A stretch of 64,000 nucleotides of DNA, taken from NCBI GenBank assembly GCA_002343775.1, contig DDSH01000030.1:1-64000 (forward strand). Reading direction: 5' to 3'. Below, piece after piece: positions 40,895 to 49,782 of this stretch. The translations under genes were made by a program, and so were the position numbers. Every line of letters starts with the position of its first letter. Positions within the stretch are counted from its first letter, which is position 1. Under the pieces are notes generated by a model. It was not told the DNA's origin. It saw only the letters and a program-made list of their open reading frames with translations, and did no database searches. The stretch is from Anaerolineales bacterium UBA2395 (GTDB taxonomy: Bacteria; Chloroflexota; Anaerolineae; Anaerolineales; Villigracilaceae).

Positions 40895-41145
40895 CGGCGG
40901 AAACTTCAGCCAAACGAGAGAAATAAAAAAAACTCGATCCCCCGAACCCTCGGCGTGAGCCGGGCACATTTCATTGTATAACGGGTGTCGATGAATTTCA
41001 ATGGACGATTATCACAGAAAATCGCTTGTCACCGGCCGTGTAATGTTATTTTCGACCGACGCTGTTGCCCTGTTATGGGCGGGGAAAATTGTCGGTTTGG
41101 TTGTACAATAAGATTGGAGATCGGTCCTCGAAAGGAGTTGCGACC
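40895..41145. other. Intergenic tract, no gene seen
   Basis: About 250 bp between the divergent KAP operon and the DUF4404 gene. It contains no credible ORF or RNA gene. A TACAAT at 41104-41109 could be the -10 of the DUF4404 gene, but no -35 lies at a proper distance. Confidence 0.5.
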
Positions 41146-41403
41146 ATGGACGACAAACATCTTGACTCATTGCTTGAAAAGGTCCACGCCGAGCTTCAAA
41201 GCGTGGACCGTGTAGACGACGAAGAGCGGAAATTGCTGCTTGACCTTGAACAGGATATTCAGGACCTGCTGGATCGGGCAGGGAAAACGCCTTCCATTCT
41301 CGAACGGATGCAACGAGCTGTGGAACGTTTCGAGGTGAAGTATCCCACGCTGACAAAACTGCTCTCCGAGGTTTCCGCTGTCTTAAGTAACGCCGGGATA
41401 TAG
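41146..41403 (+). CDS. DUF4404 family protein
   Basis: 85 aa, all helical and acidic: MDDKHLDSLLEKVHAELQSV, EERKLLLDLEQDIQDLLDRAG and ILERMQRAVERFEVKYPTLTKLLSEVSAVLSNAGI match the DUF4404 pattern. Function unknown. The ATG at 41146 lies behind AAAGGAG; an in-frame reading further upstream lacks a ribosome site. Convergent with the following minus-strand operon. Confidence 0.85.
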   Translation: MDDKHLDSLLEKVHAELQSVDRVDDEERKLLLDLEQDIQDLLDRAGKTPSILERMQRAVERFEVKYPTLTKLLSEVSAVLSNAGI

Positions 41404-41429
41404 CAACAAAGTCGCAGCCACAACGCTGT

Positions 41430-42269
41430 TTATTCCCTGCCTTCGAGTAGATATTTCTTCATATCACTACCTGACAAAATCCCATTCATTACGATGCCGT
41501 ATCCGCCCATGTTCAGGATCTCATCCTGCATTTCGGAGAGTTTTGCCAAAAGTGAGCGGAAGAGATACGGTCCAAAACTTACGCGATTGATTCCCAACTC
41601 TTGCATTTCTTTCAAACTGGCGGTCTTTGCCGTGGCAAGCACGTTGATCGGCGCGGAGATTCGCTTCCGTAAAATTTGCAACGTCTCCTTATCGCCGCGC
41701 CCAACGGGGTAGACACAGTCCGCGCCTGCTTGCGCGTAGGCATTTAAGCGGGTGACGACATCTTCGATGCGTTCTTCTTCAGATGCAAAGCCTTCAGCGA
41801 AGAAACTATCGGCACGGGCGTTGATAACGAGGTGGATACCTTTTCGGTCTGCCGCTTCGCGCACTGCTTTGATGCGCTCTACTTGTTCGGAGATGGGGCG
41901 TAGGCGGGTACTGTCATCGAAACTGTCTTCAAAATTGATGCCGACAGCGCCGGTATCGAGCAGTCTTGAAATGTTTTCCTGCAAACCTGCAATGTTGTCG
42001 GAATACCCCGCTTCAAAATCGGCGGTGACGGGTATATCCACGCTGCGAACGATGCGGGCAACCATGTCTAGCATGGTGTCCAGTTTGAGTTGTTCACCAT
42101 CGCTGTAGCCAAGAGACTCAGCAATGGCAGCGCTGGCAGTGGCAACGGCGGGGTAACCTTTGGCTTGCAGCATCCGCGCACCAATAGGATTCCACACATT
42201 GGGCAGGATGAGCAGTTTTCCATTATTGTGCAGGGATAAAAGTTGTCCCGCTTTGACGGCTTGAGACAT
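41430..42269 (-). CDS. Isocitrate lyase / PEP mutase family protein
   Basis: 279 aa TIM-barrel enzyme. LPNVWNPIGARMLQAKGYPAVATASAAIAESLGYSDGE at the N-terminus and PVTADFEAGYSDNIAGLQENISRLLDTGAVGINFEDS carry the Mg-binding Asp/Glu residues; VINARADSFF follows. The lyase-type KxCGH motif is absent, as in the PEP-mutase/oxaloacetate-decarboxylase branch. Substrate unknown. It is 14 nt after the P-type ATPase and probably co-transcribed with it, although a link with metal export is not obvious. Confidence 0.85.
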   Translation of the reverse strand: MSQAVKAGQLLSLHNNGKLLILPNVWNPIGARMLQAKGYPAVATASAAIAESLGYSDGEQLKLDTMLDMVARIVRSVDIPVTADFEAGYSDNIAGLQENISRLLDTGAVGINFEDSFDDSTRLRPISEQVERIKAVREAADRKGIHLVINARADSFFAEGFASEEERIEDVVTRLNAYAQAGADCVYPVGRGDKETLQILRKRISAPINVLATAKTASLKEMQELGINRVSFGPYLFRSLLAKLSEMQDEILNMGGYGIVMNGILSGSDMKKYLLEGRE

Positions 42270-42283
42270 GGGGTATTCTCCTG

Positions 42284-44365
42284 TTATTGATTTTTCAACA
42301 AGCGCGCCGAATTACCGAGAATTCCCAAATCTGGGATGGATTGCAGTGCAGCCGCCAACATGGGCGGAAGAAATCCGAATGCCGCCAGCGTAAGCCCGAC
42401 GATGTTGAAAGCCGCAGTGAAACCAAGATTGCCCTTTACCACACGCATCGTCCGTTGGGCGGCGGCGATGACTTGTGGAATCAGCATCCAGTCTTCGCGC
42501 AGGAGGGTGATATGGGCGGCTTCGATGGTGACGTCGCTGCCTGCTTTCATGGCGATGCCTACATCTGCTTGGGCGAGCGCGGGCGCGTCGTTGATGCCAT
42601 CACCTGCCATGACGACGATATGTCCCTGTGATTGATATTCTTTGACGATGCGGATTTTATCTTCAGGCAGCAAGGCTGCACGATAGGAAATGTTCAGCGA
42701 ATGCGCAACCGAGGACGCCACGCGTTCATTGTCGCCTGTGAGTAGTTCGATCTTTTTTATGCCAAGTCGTTTTGCTTCCTGCAATGCTTCTGGTACATCG
42801 TTTCGCAATGTGTCGGAGGCGGCAATAAAGCCCGCAAGAGAATTATCAATTGAAACAAATAGAACGGTCTTGCCTTGCGATTCCAACTCTTTGGCTTGTT
42901 GCGGCGCGGATGAATCCATCAGCGTGTTGCGTCCGACCGAAACGATTTTGCCATCCACGGTTGCACGCACGCCCATGCCTGTCAGCGATTCGAAGTTGGT
43001 GATCTCGCGCAAGGCTATGCCGCGTTCCTGCGCGGAGCGGCGCAAGGCGTCGGCGAGGGGATGCTCAGAGTAACGGTCAGCAGATGCGGCGTAGGAAAGA
43101 AGCGTGTTCTCGTCCATGCCGTTCAATGAAATCATATCCGTCACGATCGGCTTGCCAAGAGTCAGCGTCCCTGTTTTATCGATCAACAAGACATCGGCGC
43201 GGGCAAGCGTTTCAAGATATTTGCCGCCTTTGATGAGCACGCCGCGTTTTGCATTTGAGCCAATCGTGGCGAGCATGGCGATGGGCGTGGCGAGTGCGAT
43301 GGTGCAAGAGCAAGCCACCAACAAGACCGCCGCTGTGGCGAGCGCGTTGCGGCTGAATAAAAATGTCAGCGCGGCGATGCCTGCGACGATGGGTAAATAA
43401 TACGCGCTGAATTTATCGGCGAATTGCTGCACGTTTGCGCGGTGCGCTTCGGCTTCTTCCACCATTTTGATGACGCGCCCGAACATGGACTGTGCCCCGA
43501 CGGCTTGTGTGCGCACTTTGAGCGTGCCCTGCTTGAGGATGGTCGCGCCTCGCACTTGCGAACCGACGCCTGCTTCCACAGGCATCGACTCGCCCGTCAC
43601 CGATGATTGATCCACTGCCGCATGACCCGCAATGACTTCGCCATCCACAGGAATCGTTTCGCCAGGGCGGACGATCACAACGTCGTTCATTTCGACTTCT
43701 GCAATGGGAATTTCTTTTTCTTCACCATCTCGTTCCACCCGCGCAATTTGCGGGGCCATCGCCGTCAGGTCTTTGACAGCGCGGCGCGCACCTTCGGCAG
43801 TAAGGCGTTCGGTGTAGTTGCCGATGTGCATGAAGAAGATGACCACCATGCCCGTTGTCCACTCGCCGACGACGAGCGCAGCAATCGCGCCGACGCTCAT
43901 CAGCGTATGCGCAATGACCTGTTTCTTCAGCGCGGCGCGGATGACGTTGAAGAAGATCGGTGCGCCGCCGAGCAATACGAGTGCAACCCCAACAGGGAAT
44001 GGGATGAATTCAGTCAAACCATCGAGCCACCCCAGCCATTCACCAAGGACAACGATAATGATGACCGCGCCGAACGCCAGCCCAAAGGCGGTGAACATGC
44101 GGCGTGAGAAATCCGCGAGCATGGCATTCGGTGTTTTTTCTTCCTCGTCTTTTGCAATGGAATACCCTGCATTTTTTACCGCTGTGCGAATCTCTGCCAT
44201 GTTCACTACCGATGGATTTAATTGCACAATGGCTTTTTCAGACGATAGAAATACATCCACCTTTTTTACGCCGTTCACGCCCGCAATCGCATGTTGAACA
44301 TGCTGCGTGCATTCGGTGCAATCCATGCCTGCAATGGGTATCTCGATGGTTTGAATTTGGTTCAT
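42284..44365 (-). CDS. P1B-type heavy-metal-exporting ATPase
   Basis: 693 aa. An N-terminal HMA domain with CTEC (GMDCTECTQHVQHAI) is followed by eight expected TMs, the actuator TGES, phosphorylation site DKTGTLTLGKP, SEHPLADAL (the P1B His-Pro motif) and the hinge GDGINDAPALAQADVGIAM. The TM6 metal site, normally CPC, reads CSC (LVACSCTIALATP). With a CzrA-like ArsR sensor in the same operon, Zn/Co/Cd export is the best guess, but the CSC motif prevents a firm subclass. Confidence 0.93.
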   Translation of the reverse strand: MNQIQTIEIPIAGMDCTECTQHVQHAIAGVNGVKKVDVFLSSEKAIVQLNPSVVNMAEIRTAVKNAGYSIAKDEEEKTPNAMLADFSRRMFTAFGLAFGAVIIIVVLGEWLGWLDGLTEFIPFPVGVALVLLGGAPIFFNVIRAALKKQVIAHTLMSVGAIAALVVGEWTTGMVVIFFMHIGNYTERLTAEGARRAVKDLTAMAPQIARVERDGEEKEIPIAEVEMNDVVIVRPGETIPVDGEVIAGHAAVDQSSVTGESMPVEAGVGSQVRGATILKQGTLKVRTQAVGAQSMFGRVIKMVEEAEAHRANVQQFADKFSAYYLPIVAGIAALTFLFSRNALATAAVLLVACSCTIALATPIAMLATIGSNAKRGVLIKGGKYLETLARADVLLIDKTGTLTLGKPIVTDMISLNGMDENTLLSYAASADRYSEHPLADALRRSAQERGIALREITNFESLTGMGVRATVDGKIVSVGRNTLMDSSAPQQAKELESQGKTVLFVSIDNSLAGFIAASDTLRNDVPEALQEAKRLGIKKIELLTGDNERVASSVAHSLNISYRAALLPEDKIRIVKEYQSQGHIVVMAGDGINDAPALAQADVGIAMKAGSDVTIEAAHITLLREDWMLIPQVIAAAQRTMRVVKGNLGFTAAFNIVGLTLAAFGFLPPMLAAALQSIPDLGILGNSARLLKNQ

Positions 44366-44366
44366 A

Positions 44367-44795
44367 TTATTTTTCGGTTGGCAGCCCTGCCGCTTCCCAC
44401 GAAGTCAGCCCGCCATCGATCATCCAGATATTGGTGTAACCGCTGGTGACGAGTGTGGCAACCGCTTTCTTGGACATGCCGCCACTTAAACAATAGACGA
44501 CGATCTTCGCATCTTTCTCCGCTGGGAGTTGGTGCATGTTTTCTGGAAGCACATCGTAGCCGATACGAAGATCGGTCTGCGGAATGTCCTTCTCCCACGG
44601 TGTATACACGTTGAGCATGATGAAGTCTTTATTCTCCAGCATGGACTGTGCTTCCGTCACAGAAATGACGCGGTACTTGTATCCGCCCATGTCTGCTTCA
44701 ATGCCCGCTTGCGGGGCTTTCTCGGCTGCCTGACACGCCGTCAGTAAAAATGCAGCAATTAGCAGAGAATAGATTGTGTTGAACTTTTTTTTCAT
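44367..44795 (-). CDS. Rhodanese-domain lipoprotein
   Basis: 142 aa from ATG 44795. A lipoprotein signal (KKKFNTIYSLLIAAFLLTAC, Cys21) is followed by a rhodanese domain: VISVTEAQSMLENKDFIMLNVYTPWE, then the active-site loop VVYCLSGGMSKKA and IWMIDGGLTSWEAAGLP. It should be anchored outside the cytoplasmic membrane and handle sulfane sulfur or thiols. The start codon is 13 nt after the previous gene's final stop and 1 nt separates it from the ATPase. Confidence 0.88.
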   Translation of the reverse strand: MKKKFNTIYSLLIAAFLLTACQAAEKAPQAGIEADMGGYKYRVISVTEAQSMLENKDFIMLNVYTPWEKDIPQTDLRIGYDVLPENMHQLPAEKDAKIVVYCLSGGMSKKAVATLVTSGYTNIWMIDGGLTSWEAAGLPTEK

Positions 44796-44808
44796 CTTTC
44801 GTCTTTCT

Positions 44809-45288
44809 TTAGGGTTCAGTCGGGTAGCCAGCATCGATCCAGGCTGCAAAACCACCGAGCATGGGGGTGACATTGGTAAAACCGTTTTCAAGCAAGATGG
44901 ACGCCGCACGGGCGCTCAATTCTTCGCTTGGTCAGGTGCAGTAGGGGATGATCCACGCATTTGGGTCGAGTTCGTCCAGACGCGCCGCCAGATCGTTGAC
45001 AGGGATGTTGACCGCGCCTGTAATGTGCTGCCCTGCAAAGGCATCCGCGGAACGTACATCCAAAAGGATCGCAGACCCAGCATCCAGCGCAGACTTGGAC
45101 TCAGCAAGCGAGACTCTGGCAATTTCAGGGTACGGAATTCCCTCTTCGATGGGCGCTTCGGCAACGGGCGCAGTTGTGTTATTTTGGCTGAAAAGCAAAA
45201 ACGCCGCTGCGATCAAAGCGATTCCACCGCCCACGAACAGGATGGTTGGGAACGAGGAATTGTTGCTTTTTTTCTTCTTTTTTGACAT
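44809..45288 (-). CDS. Membrane-anchored rhodanese with in-frame TGA (candidate selenoprotein)
   Basis: 160 codons if TGA 44934-44932 is read through. An N-terminal anchor (SFPTILFVGGGIALIAAAFLLF) is followed by a rhodanese domain: ILLDVRSADAFAGQHITGAVNIPV, then IIPYCT-TGA-PSEELSARAASILLENGF and MLGGFAAWIDAGYPTEP, ending in TAA. Related rhodaneses often have a CxCP loop, so the TGA (codon 119) replaces a Cys codon. The 40 codons after it stay open and family-like, and a hairpin fitting a SECIS lies just downstream. If not decoded as selenocysteine, the gene is a 118-aa truncation. Second gene of the ArsR operon. Confidence 0.75.
44890..44934 (-). promoter_or_regulatory. Possible bacterial SECIS hairpin at the rhodanese TGA
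   Basis: Reading the minus strand: TGA, CC, then a stem of AAGC and AAGA with TCTT and GCTT (44929-44921 with 44897-44890), an internal loop, and an upper stem GCGCC/GGCGT (44915-44911, 44905-44901) closing a CGTGC loop. The loop begins 21 nt after the TGA and has G at its second position. Both features fit known bSECIS rules. No selA, selB, selC or selD is in the window to support it. Confidence 0.55.
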
Positions 45289-45323
45289 GCTAAACTCCTT
45301 GATAAAGTTTTGTGTTCATAAAA

Positions 45324-45614
45324 TCATCCATGTTGGACATGGTCTAATCCCAAAGTGAACAGACGCGAGACATGGTCATCGTCTAATGTGTAAAAGACCT
45401 GCCTGCCCGATTTCCGCGCGCGGACGAGATGCATGTGACGCAGCCCGCGCAATTGATGTGAGACGGCGGATTCGGTCATGCCGAGTCCATCCGCAATGGC
45501 ACGGACAGACATTTCCCCGCCGATGAGCAGTGCGATGATGCGGATGCGGCTCGCGTCGCTGAGGGAACTGAAGAGTTCGGCTAACTGAATGGCTTTGAGT
45601 TCGGTAAGTTTCAT
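45324..45614 (-). CDS. ArsR/SmtB-family metal-sensing repressor (CzrA-like)
   Basis: 96 aa from ATG 45614; a TTG at 45632 lies inside the operator and is rejected. Winged helix: ELFSSLSDASRIRIIALLIGGEMSVRAIADGLGMTESAVSHQLRGLRHMHLVRARKSGRQVFYTL. The C-terminal helix has DDHVSRLFTLGLDHVQH, which fits the DxHx10HxxH alpha-5 site of CzrA/SmtB that binds Zn or Co. The alpha-3 CVC site of CadC is absent. It heads the operon with two rhodaneses and the ATPase and should repress its own promoter until metal binds. Confidence 0.93.
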   Translation of the reverse strand: MKLTELKAIQLAELFSSLSDASRIRIIALLIGGEMSVRAIADGLGMTESAVSHQLRGLRHMHLVRARKSGRQVFYTLDDDHVSRLFTLGLDHVQHG

Positions 45615-45619
45615 GACTG

Positions 45620-45645
45620 AATATATGAGCAATTGTTCATATATT
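45620..45645. promoter_or_regulatory. ArsR/SmtB operator palindrome
   Basis: A 26-bp dyad with a single mismatched pair, centred between 45632 and 45633, with half-sites TATATGAgC and GtTCATATA around AATT. This matches the 12-2-12 style (TGAACA/TGTTCA-like) operators of Zn-sensing ArsR proteins. It overlaps the end of the -10 box and the start site of the adjacent promoter. Confidence 0.82.
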
Positions 45646-45669
45646 ATTTGATTATGAGATGATTGTCAA
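45641..45669 (-). promoter_or_regulatory. Promoter of the ArsR-rhodanese-ATPase operon
   Basis: On the minus strand TTGACA (45669-45664), 17 nt, TAATAT (45646-45641). The operator covers the region from the -10 to just before the ATG, so bound ArsR would block polymerase. Confidence 0.82.
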
Positions 45670-45686
45670 TGTGATAATGTTCTGTA

Positions 45687-45727
45687 AAAAAAGTGACAGT
45701 CGCCTGAGGGGTGACTATCACTTTTTT
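45687..45727. terminator. Bidirectional-type terminator before the ArsR promoter
   Basis: AAAAAAGTGA (45687-45696) pairs with TCACTTTTTT (45718-45727), and AGTC/GACT extends the stem after one mismatch. On the minus strand it ends the ABC-importer operon and insulates the ArsR promoter. A second stem GTCAGG/CCTGAC lies at 45732-45750. Confidence 0.85.
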
Positions 45728-45755
45728 GTAGGTCAGGCTATTCACCTGACACTTG

Positions 45756-46865
45756 TTAATTGCTAAATTCCTGATTCGCCCGTTGCAAGCCGCTTTCGGT
45801 TAATGTGAGCAATCCGTTTCGTTGTGTCACCAAGCCTGCCCGCTCGGCAGTGCCGACGACTTCCATCGCGAATTGCGGAGTCCACTTGAGGTGTTCGTTG
45901 AGGTGGATGACTTCGTTTTCGATCTCGGCTTCCTGCGCGGCGGTGTGATTGGCGATGTGCATTGTCAGCATAGTCAGCGCAAACTCGATGCGTTGGTTTT
46001 GGCGGCGTCGGGCTTGGGCGAGGAGTCCGCGCTCGGGGGCGAACAGGTACGAGATTAAGAAAGAAGCGCCCGTCATCGTCGCCATTGAACCCGCAATGGA
46101 GGCATCCAAAAGATAGGAGAGCCAGTATCCGCTCACGGCAGAGAAAATCCCGATGAGTGCGGAATAGATCAACATGCGCGAGAGGCGGTCGGTCAGCAGA
46201 TACGCGGCAGCGGGTGGCGCGATCATGAAAGCGACCACGAGCACCGAGCCGACGGCATCGAACGAACCAACAGCCGTAAGTGAAACGAGTGTCATCAACG
46301 CGTAGTGGATGACGGTGGGTGCGAAGCCAAGCGCGGCGGCGAGGGCGGGGTCGAAGGTGGCGAGTTTGAGTTCTTTGTAAAAGATGATCACAAAGATCAG
46401 GTTGAGCAGCAGAATGCCGCCCGTGGTGTAGAGCGCTTCGGGTCCGATATCCATGCCAAAAAGTTTGAGGCGGTTGAACGGCGCGAAGACCAATTCGCCA
46501 AGCAACACGGCATCGGTGTCGAGATGCACATCGCCCGCGAACCGCGAAATGAGAATGACCGCGACGCTGAAGATGGCGGGGAAGACCAGCCCAATGGCGG
46601 CGTCTTCGCGCACGAGTTGCGTGCGGTTGAGCAACTCCACAAGGACGACGGTGATGACGCCCATCAACGCCGCACCGACGAGCAGCAACGGCGAGTTGAG
46701 ACTCTTGGTGACGAAGAACGCGATGACGATGCCAAGCAAAACGGTGTGGCTGATGGCGTCGCTCATCATTGCCATGCGGCGCAGCACGAGGAAGACGCCA
46801 GGCAACGCGCATGCGACTGCAACGATGGAAGCGATGATTTGAATTTCAATTTGAGCGGATGACAT
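45756..46865 (-). CDS. Metal ABC transporter permease D with C-terminal winged-helix-like tail
   Basis: 369 aa from ATG 46865, 1 nt after the upstream stop. Residues 1-265 form the ABC-3 permease (eight or nine TMs; RRMAMMSDAISHTVLLGI and DAVGSVLVVAFMIAPPAAAYLLTD are family blocks). About 80 further residues are cytoplasmic and resemble the winged-helix part of DtxR/MarR proteins (NEHLKWTPQFAMEVVGTAERAGLVTQRNGLLTLTESGLQRA). Ordinary TroD/ZnuB proteins lack this tail. Last gene of the operon. Confidence 0.9.
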   Translation of the reverse strand: MSSAQIEIQIIASIVAVACALPGVFLVLRRMAMMSDAISHTVLLGIVIAFFVTKSLNSPLLLVGAALMGVITVVLVELLNRTQLVREDAAIGLVFPAIFSVAVILISRFAGDVHLDTDAVLLGELVFAPFNRLKLFGMDIGPEALYTTGGILLLNLIFVIIFYKELKLATFDPALAAALGFAPTVIHYALMTLVSLTAVGSFDAVGSVLVVAFMIAPPAAAYLLTDRLSRMLIYSALIGIFSAVSGYWLSYLLDASIAGSMATMTGASFLISYLFAPERGLLAQARRRQNQRIEFALTMLTMHIANHTAAQEAEIENEVIHLNEHLKWTPQFAMEVVGTAERAGLVTQRNGLLTLTESGLQRANQEFSN

Positions 46866-46866
46866 G

Positions 46867-47994
46867 CTACGCCTCTTTCTCTTCGGTTTTGCCTGCTTCA
46901 TCCAACCCAGCCTGAGTCAACGCCCAGGCATCTTTGCCGAGTTCCTGCGCCAAGCCCTGTTCCTTGAGTTGACTCAACGCCAGCGATACCCCTTCGGGAT
47001 TGGTACTCATCGCGCGCAAGACCGCGGAGGAATGTCCGCGTGCTTCGTTGGGATGCTGCATGGCGAGCGTGTTGAGGTCGCCCAACACTGCCTGCGCCCG
47101 CAGTTGACGTCGGTTCTGTAAATTGCGGAACCAGTTCCAGACCAGTCCGCGATTGGTGGCGAACAACATCGAGAACAAAACGATGGCGCTCATGCACAAG
47201 ACGATGACAGGACCCGTTGGAATCTTTTCCGCTGAACCGCTAATGAGTGTGCCGCTGACCCCAGCCATTGCACCAAACAGCCCGCCGAGGATGACCATAT
47301 TCTTGAGTTTATCCGTCCACTGACGTGCCGCCGCGGCAGGTGCCACGATCATCGCGGACATCAGCACCACGCCTACGGTTTGCAAGCCAAGCACAATGGC
47401 AACCACCAACAGGGTGGTGAGCAATACATCCAAAAAGCGGACAGGGTAGCCGAGGCTTGCGGCGTATTCAGTATCAAAGGTGATGAGTTTGAATTCCTTC
47501 CAGAAGGTCATCAGCAAGGCAATTGCCAGTACGCCGATGATTGCCATTGTGACCACGTCGCGTTGCAGCAAGGTGGCGGCTTGACCGAAGAGGAACTTGT
47601 CCAAGCCTGCTTGTGTGGCATCGGGCAGACGTTGGGTGAAGGTCAAGAGCATCAAGCCGAAGCCGAAGAAGACCGAAAGCACCAAACCCAATGCGCTGTC
47701 ATCTTTGATGCGTGTGGTGCGGATGACGTTCAGCATGAAGAGCGTCGCCAGCCAGCCCGCGATCAACGCGCCAAGCATGAGGATGACAGGTTCGCGGCTG
47801 CGGGTGAGCAGGAATGCGAGCACAATGCCAGGCAATGCCGCATGAGAGATGGCATCTCCGAGCAGGCTTTGCTTGCGCAGCACCGCGAACGACCCCAACG
47901 CCCCGCTGACGATTCCCAGAATCGCCGAGCCAAGCGCCACTGTCCGCAGGGTGTAATCGAATAAGAGATTGTAGAAAAGCTGAGAGATGTCCAT
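46867..47994 (-). CDS. Metal ABC transporter permease C with C-terminal winged-helix-like tail
   Basis: 375 aa from ATG 47994; the longer reading to 48159 crosses a repeat and the ATPase gene. LRKQSLLGDAISHAALPGIVLAFLL and LQTVGVVLMSAMIVAPAAAARQWTD mark the ABC-3 permease core. The tail after residue 285 (LNTLAMQHPNEARGHSSAVLRAMSTNPEGVSLALSQLKEQGLAQELGKDAWALTQAGLDEA) again looks like a winged helix. It probably forms a heterodimer with the next gene product. Confidence 0.9.
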   Translation of the reverse strand: MDISQLFYNLLFDYTLRTVALGSAILGIVSGALGSFAVLRKQSLLGDAISHAALPGIVLAFLLTRSREPVILMLGALIAGWLATLFMLNVIRTTRIKDDSALGLVLSVFFGFGLMLLTFTQRLPDATQAGLDKFLFGQAATLLQRDVVTMAIIGVLAIALLMTFWKEFKLITFDTEYAASLGYPVRFLDVLLTTLLVVAIVLGLQTVGVVLMSAMIVAPAAAARQWTDKLKNMVILGGLFGAMAGVSGTLISGSAEKIPTGPVIVLCMSAIVLFSMLFATNRGLVWNWFRNLQNRRQLRAQAVLGDLNTLAMQHPNEARGHSSAVLRAMSTNPEGVSLALSQLKEQGLAQELGKDAWALTQAGLDEAGKTEEKEA

Positions 47995-48014
47995 AAGAGT
48001 TGACCATTGACCGC

Positions 48015-48048
48015 GGACGATGGACGATGAGAACATGGTCCATCGTCC
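48015..48048. repeat. Inverted repeat inside the importer operon
   Basis: GGACGATGGAC (48015-48025) and GTCCATCGTCC (48038-48048), perfect over 11 bp with a 12-nt loop, in the 65-nt gap between ATPase and permease genes. It is followed by more CGTC/ATCGTC units. It has the look of a dispersed intergenic repeat that inserted between co-transcribed genes; an mRNA processing role is possible. Confidence 0.55.
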
Positions 48049-48059
48049 GTCGTCTATCG

Positions 48060-48809
48060 TCAGGATTTTCTCCCATTCTCCGCGCTCAAAAAGGCGACCT
48101 TGCCGCCATACGCTTTGCGCAGATTTTCGTCGGTGAAGACATCGCCCACGGGTCCGCAAGCGATGCGGCGCACGTTGAGCATGGTGACCCAGTCGAAGTA
48201 TTCGGGCACGGTTTGCAAATCGTGATGAACGACAACGACTGTTTTTCCAGCCGAGCGAAGTTCTTGCAACAAGGTCACAATTGCGCGTTCGGTGGTGGCG
48301 TCCACACCTTGGAAGGGTTCGTCCATGAAATACAGTTGCGCATCCTGCACGAGCGCCCGCGCCAGAAAGACACGCTGCTGCTGTCCGCCAGAGAGTTGGC
48401 TGATCTGCCGCTCGGCAAAGGACTTCATCCCAACTTTATCGAGCGCATCCAACGCCGCGGCACGTTCTGAAGCGCCTGGCCGTTTGAGCCAGCCGAGCGC
48501 GCCGTAGCGTCCCATCATCACCACATCCAACACGCTGGTGGGAAAGTCCCAGTCCACACTGCCGCGCTGGGGCACATAGCCAACCAGATGACGTTGCTCC
48601 GCATATGGTTTGCCATACACCAACACTTGTCCCGCCGCAGGTTTGATCAATCCCAAAATGGATTTGATCATGGTCGTCTTGCCTGCACCGTTTGGACCAA
48701 CAATTGCCATCAACGTGCCCGATGGCACTTCCATGTCCACGTCCCACAACACGGGCTTGTCTTTGTAAGCAATCGTCAGGTCGGTTACATCAATCGCATT
48801 GACTGCCAT
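48060..48809 (-). CDS. Metal ABC transporter ATP-binding protein
   Basis: 249 aa from ATG 48809, chosen because AAAGGTG lies 8 nt upstream; GTG 48818 is possible. Walker A VGPNGAGKTT, Q-loop YVPQRG, signature LSGGQQQR, Walker B LYFMDEPFQG and the H-loop VVHHDL are all present. The family is the Mn/Zn/Fe chelate type (TroB/ZnuC). Energises import by the two permeases that follow. Confidence 0.95.
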   Translation of the reverse strand: MAVNAIDVTDLTIAYKDKPVLWDVDMEVPSGTLMAIVGPNGAGKTTMIKSILGLIKPAAGQVLVYGKPYAEQRHLVGYVPQRGSVDWDFPTSVLDVVMMGRYGALGWLKRPGASERAAALDALDKVGMKSFAERQISQLSGGQQQRVFLARALVQDAQLYFMDEPFQGVDATTERAIVTLLQELRSAGKTVVVVHHDLQTVPEYFDWVTMLNVRRIACGPVGDVFTDENLRKAYGGKVAFLSAENGRKS

Positions 48810-48810
48810 G

Positions 48811-49740
<930 letters not shown>

Positions 49741-49782
49741 AAGTCTTTCTCCGATTATCTGAAATTGGGAATATCACAAAAT

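Noticed and set aside
45324..45632. Longer ArsR reading starting at TTG 45632
   Set aside because: The start would lie within the operator palindrome and has no ribosome site; ATG 45614 starts the family-like sequence.
46867..48159. Extended 430-aa start of permease C
   Set aside because: The extra 55 codons run through an inverted repeat and the ATPase gene; ATG 47994 begins a normal permease N-terminus.
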